Assembly: GCA_041741155.1 (NCBI GenBank)
Contig: JBGSKO010000159.1
Span: forward strand, 27,054-91,053
Length of the DNA stretch: 64,000 nt
DNA from: M3007 sp041741155
Lineage (GTDB): Bacteria; Bacteroidota; Bacteroidia; Chitinophagales; Saprospiraceae
Direction of reading: 5' to 3'
Shown: in pieces, positions 60,527-64,000 of the stretch
How the letters are laid out: the number at the start of each line of letters is the position of its first letter
Position numbering within the stretch: the first letter of the stretch is position 1
The notes under the pieces: model-generated
Seen by the model: only the letters and a program-made list of their open reading frames with translations
What the model was told of the DNA's origin: nothing
Databases searched by the model: none
Program-made: the position numbers and the translations under genes

Positions 60527-63500
60527 CTACTTAATCGCCTCCATATCCCCAATTGCAATGAACCCGGCCCAAAAAAATGGGTGCATCTTGGCACCGCCAT
60601 TGCCGCTGTTTTTGGTCAAAAAATCGAGTTTGGCTTGTTGTAGTGCCGCGTCTTTGGTTTTACCCGATTTCAAATACTGGTAAAAATCCACCAGCAGGTC
60701 TTTGGTTTTTGAATCGTCCACCTTCCAGAGGGAGGTAACGATGCTTTTCGCGCCTGCATAGGCAAATGCCCTGGCCAAACTGACAATGCCCTCGCCACGC
60801 CGGAGTTTCCCGATGCCCGTTTCACAGGCGGAAAGTACCACGAGTTCGGCGTTTAGTTCGAGGTTATAGAGGTCGCGGGCGTAGAGTTTGTCGTAGTCCT
60901 GCGGGTTGTTGGAGGCTCCGAGTGCGAGGTAGGCGTAGTCGCCCACGCGGTCGTCGGCTTTGCCGTGAGTACTGAGGTGCAGGATTTGGTATTGATCGGC
61001 CTGGTTTAGAAAGGTATCCAGCGAGGCTGCTGCGCCATAAATGGGTACTCCATTCCAAATTTTTGAGATCAGGGCGGCTTCATCCCCGCTTGCCGGGAGG
61101 GTGCAAAGTGAATCGCGCAGAGCAAATAACTCGGTAGTGTCCACACGGGCGTTGAGGGTTTTTATATCTCCCCGAAAGAAAGGAGCCAGCGCAAGCACTG
61201 TTTTTTCGGACTTTTTTCGGTGCTGTTTTTCCCGCATTTCTCGGAGCAAAGTGGCGGAATAGCAGTAGCTGATTTGATGTTCGTTGAGCAGAAAAGGGTA
61301 GGAGGCAAAGTTCCCTTTTCGGCCAGGTGCCTTGGTGAGCAGCGTTTCAAACGGAATATAGCCCAGCACGCCGTCGGGGATGATGATGAGTTCTGGGGTT
61401 AGTTTGGTTTTGACCGGGGTGATCAATTTTTCGTAGAGACCTTGGGCCGCGTGGGTATAGTTGTGTATTGTTTTTGCTTCCACGCTGGACGATTTTTGGG
61501 CTATTGGCAGGGTGTGGTAGCCGTAAATACCGAGGCGGGTCAGGCTGTCCACCCAGCGCTCTAAAGGGAAGTCTTTTTTGATTTCCTGGACTTCTAAGTG
61601 GTTTTTTTGAACCAAAAAAAGGAAAACACTGCTGTCGCCCACCACATATTGAAGCATGGTTTGTTGGGGCGAAAGGCTTTGTTGCACCTCCTCGATACTG
61701 GCGGTTTTTAGCCCGTATTTGGCCTGGCAATATTGCGGATAATCGCTTTCAAACCGTTTGATGAGGGCTTCGTGGATACGTTTGAGGTCGAAAAGTTTAC
61801 TCCCGATGGCTAGCACAGTGGAATCTGTTTCGCTGGTTCCGCTGCTCAGTTTTTCTTGTTTTCGCTTATCGAAATAGGCGATTTCCACGCGCAGATCATA
61901 TTCTTGGTCTAAGAGGCTGTCTGGAATGCCGGCAATGTGGAGCGCGTCGGCTTCCTGCATGGCCTCATAAAGCAGATAAGCCTTGGAGCGCTCGGCGTAG
62001 TCGAAGGATTCGTGCAGGTAGTGGATGCTATCGGTGAGGGAGTAGAGGAGTTGGTTGGTGGCGATGGCGTTGGAGGATATTTCGGCGGATTGGGTGGAGA
62101 GAGCGGATTTGGAAGCAGGGGAGAGTGTGCGGGAGAGGTGGTTTAGGGCGGCGAGGGCCTCACGGTATGTTTTTTGGGACAATAGGAGGTTCCTCAAAGA
62201 AGGCTCCACTTGACCCAGATCCTTTTGGAATGCTGCGTAAAGGGTTAAATTATCAATTAATTCTTTAATGTGCGCCACAGAATCCAAGTTTCGCAGTCCG
62301 CTGTATCGAAGTGTATAAAAGGCTAGTTGAAATGCCCGATCCGCATCCGTGTATTTTTTTTGATTTTGATAGTTTGTTCCTAATTTCCCATAATAGTCCG
62401 ATAGGGCCGGGTGGTATGGGCTCCGAGTCTTTAAAGAAACGGAGATTGACTTATTCAAATATTTGGCACCTTCTTCCCAATCGCCCTTTTTCCCCAATAC
62501 CACTCCAATGTTGTTGTAGAATGTAGCCACGCTTGGATGGTCTTCACCATGAATGTTCATAACATTTTCGAGCCCTTTTTTCAGGTATTCTATGGCTTTT
62601 TCATAATCTACAATTTTATCGTAATATGTGCCAATTCCGTTGTATGTATTCCCTACTTCTGCATGAGACTCGCCTAATATTTTGATTCGAATGGCCAAGG
62701 CGCGCTGAAGGGATTCCAGCCCTGGCGCGTAATCACCCGTTTGAAGGTATACTAACCCGATATTGTTTAGAAGGATAGGCACATTCGGATGCTGTTCTCC
62801 ATATTTGCCCAAATAGTAGTTGAGGGCTTTTTCAAAATATTCGAGAGAACGGTAGTTATCGCCAGATTTGTTGTAAACGACGGCCATGTTATTGTAAGTG
62901 GAATATCGGTCTTTGCCATTTTGCTCTGGCAACTCTGCCTGCATATTGAGTGCCTTCGTAAAATACTCAATTGCTTTTTTGTAATCTCCTAAAATCTCGT
63001 ATACTGAGCCTATATTGTTCAAATAACTGGCAGTATTTGCTTTGTCTTCGGCCGTGGTTGTTTTTTTATAAGACGATGCCTTGAGAAACAAAGGCAGTGC
63101 CTCATCGTAAGCTCCAAATGAAACATAAGTAATAGCGATTGAATTAAGTATGTCAGAGGTTTTCGGGCTCTCTTCGCCGTAGATTTTCACCATCAGTTTG
63201 AGTGCCTTATTTTGAAAGGCTAAGGCGTTTTTTAAATCTCCTTTTGCCTGGAATACATCGCCGATACTTTTGTACGAGTCAGCAACATTGGGGTGTTCAT
63301 CTCCAAGCAGGGCAATGGTTCGTTGCAGGCAGTTTTCATGAAATTTGTTCGAACGCTCGTAATCCCCCATTTGGTAATATACTTGGGCCAGGTTATGGAG
63401 ATATTCGGGAATTTGCGGACTATCAGCTTGTGGACTGACAAGCAGTATGTTAATGGCTTTTTCAAAGTATTCGCTGGCTTGTTTGAGGTCGCCCTGAAAA

Positions 63501-63805
63501 TAAGCAGCATTGCCAAGGTTATTGTAAGAGCCTGATACTTCTTCATGGTTGGGGCCTAAAACTTTGATGCGGATACGAAGCGATTCCTTACAAGCTTCCT
63601 TGCCTTTTTCTATATCGCCTTTGTAAAATGATACAACACCGATTTTATGAAATGCCATGGCTGTTTCGCGGCTCTCTGCCCCGTATATAGCCGTACACAT
63701 TTTTTTTAACTGGATTGCTTTCACTCCAGCTTCCTCGAGTTTTTTCTGCGAGATCAATGCAGACACATCGTCCAATAACACCTTCGCCCTCACCGTATCC
63801 TCCAT
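60527..63805 (-). CDS. TPR-CHAT caspase-like protease
   Basis: 1092 residues from ATG 63805. About eleven tetratricopeptide repeats of the 42-residue kinesin-light-chain type (about 40-520, with YNNLGNAAYFQGDLKQASEY, YNNMAVVYNKSGDNYRSLEY), a helical middle (about 520-740), then a C-terminal CHAT domain (about 755-1088) with an intact dyad: H947 in LSTHGKAD and C994 in LSACETG. CHAT is a caspase/separase-type cysteine protease. The frame is open with no stop and no start codon for all 65 codons from 63805 to the window end, so the true N-terminus (perhaps with a signal peptide before AQEEGSEE) may lie outside. Convergent with the sigma pair, 4 bp apart. Confidence 0.88.
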   Translation of the reverse strand: MEDTVRAKVLLDDVSALISQKKLEEAGVKAIQLKKMCTAIYGAESRETAMAFHKIGVVSFYKGDIEKGKEACKESLRIRIKVLGPNHEEVSGSYNNLGNAAYFQGDLKQASEYFEKAINILLVSPQADSPQIPEYLHNLAQVYYQMGDYERSNKFHENCLQRTIALLGDEHPNVADSYKSIGDVFQAKGDLKNALAFQNKALKLMVKIYGEESPKTSDILNSIAITYVSFGAYDEALPLFLKASSYKKTTTAEDKANTASYLNNIGSVYEILGDYKKAIEYFTKALNMQAELPEQNGKDRYSTYNNMAVVYNKSGDNYRSLEYFEKALNYYLGKYGEQHPNVPILLNNIGLVYLQTGDYAPGLESLQRALAIRIKILGESHAEVGNTYNGIGTYYDKIVDYEKAIEYLKKGLENVMNIHGEDHPSVATFYNNIGVVLGKKGDWEEGAKYLNKSISVSLKTRSPYHPALSDYYGKLGTNYQNQKKYTDADRAFQLAFYTLRYSGLRNLDSVAHIKELIDNLTLYAAFQKDLGQVEPSLRNLLLSQKTYREALAALNHLSRTLSPASKSALSTQSAEISSNAIATNQLLYSLTDSIHYLHESFDYAERSKAYLLYEAMQEADALHIAGIPDSLLDQEYDLRVEIAYFDKRKQEKLSSGTSETDSTVLAIGSKLFDLKRIHEALIKRFESDYPQYCQAKYGLKTASIEEVQQSLSPQQTMLQYVVGDSSVFLFLVQKNHLEVQEIKKDFPLERWVDSLTRLGIYGYHTLPIAQKSSSVEAKTIHNYTHAAQGLYEKLITPVKTKLTPELIIIPDGVLGYIPFETLLTKAPGRKGNFASYPFLLNEHQISYCYSATLLREMREKQHRKKSEKTVLALAPFFRGDIKTLNARVDTTELFALRDSLCTLPASGDEAALISKIWNGVPIYGAAASLDTFLNQADQYQILHLSTHGKADDRVGDYAYLALGASNNPQDYDKLYARDLYNLELNAELVVLSACETGIGKLRRGEGIVSLARAFAYAGAKSIVTSLWKVDDSKTKDLLVDFYQYLKSGKTKDAALQQAKLDFLTKNSGNGGAKMHPFFWAGFIAIGDMEAIK

Positions 63806-64000
63806 CGTATATACCTCCTCGCTTCCCTCCTCTTGTGCAACAATATCCCTGCCCCCCAGCGGCTTTGTTGCATGAATCCCAGCCTCCCCGGCCCATGCTA
63901 CCCAATCGGCGGATCCGGGCCTACTTTGGCATGAACTGATTAGGATTTTGAGTGGGGGGGGGTAAAAAGTAAGCCGGTAAGTGTAAATTTGAGTTACGAA

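Noticed and set aside
58995..63805. A complete type III-E CRISPR (Craspase) locus
   Set aside because: Only the TPR-CHAT, sigma and anti-sigma-like parts are visible. No gRAMP/Cas7-11 effector, no cas1 and no repeat array occur in the window, so only an analogy is claimed.

Overview
This window looks like chromosomal DNA of a Bacteroidota bacterium, most likely in or near the class Saprospiria (the Lewinella/Haliscomenobacter/Phaeodactylibacter type). The evidence is large secreted proteins with type IX secretion (T9SS) sorting domains of both the A and the B (gliding-motility-associated C-terminal) type, a PorD-like T9SS protein, DUF5686 and DUF5777 outer-membrane families, a roughly 290-residue primary sigma factor of Bacteroidota form, -7 boxes of the TAnnTTTG type, almost no Shine-Dalgarno sequences, and a TPR-CHAT protein next to an ECF sigma factor. 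The lineage is inferred from gene content; no rRNA is present.

Layout. 1-7.8 kb: the end of a glycosyltransferase, an aldo/keto reductase and an FAD oxidoreductase, then a cation exchanger, small housekeeping genes, a deoxynucleoside kinase, an ABC ATPase and a lipid-linked-sugar flippase. 7.9-12.2 kb: a TonB-dependent receptor with a truncated PepSY gene, and an isolated paaA. 12.5-18.3 kb: a housekeeping run on the + strand (bamD, rpoZ, coaBC, porD, rseP, hscB, tRNA-Leu). 18.4-26.5 kb: mnmD, a small membrane protein bracketed by a 49-bp direct repeat at a tRNA-Met gene, a stand-alone thiopeptide-type elimination-domain protein, an outer-membrane protein, coaX, rpoD and pbpC. 26.5-38.4 kb: very large secreted proteins (HYR/dockerin-like/cohesin-like with T9SS type A; Ig-like repeats with T9SS type B), a DUF5686 barrel protein and an astacin protease followed by a DUF4377 lipoprotein. 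38.5-45 kb: AI-2E family permease, dut, sugar nucleotidyltransferase, TPR protein, THUMP methyltransferase, YraN. 45.2-48.6 kb: an ECF sigma operon with a membrane-anchored barrel-like partner, a haem-motif lipoprotein and a DUF5777 protein. 48.6-53.2 kb: an iron/oxidative-stress cluster (ferritin-VIT1 fusion, membrane protein, rubrerythrin-like lipoprotein) and a two-component system. 53.5-57 kb: two T9SS cargo proteins, one with its sorting signal out of frame. 57.5-64 kb: accessory genes: small lipoprotein, PD-(D/E)XK transposase-family nuclease, ECF sigma, membrane anti-sigma-like TPR protein and a convergent TPR-CHAT caspase-like protein.

Two things stand out beyond ordinary annotation. 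First, the last 5 kb form a compact set of sigma factor, membrane-bound anti-sigma-like protein and TPR-CHAT protease. The set resembles the output arm of the type III-E CRISPR 'Craspase' systems (TPR-CHAT, Csx30, RpoE), but no CRISPR component is visible. Second, at least five unrelated short-period (7-9 nt) repeat families fill intergenic gaps. They often occur as opposed arms that could fold into long hairpins, with the G-poor arm placed directly before a start codon, and some copies have entered coding sequence.
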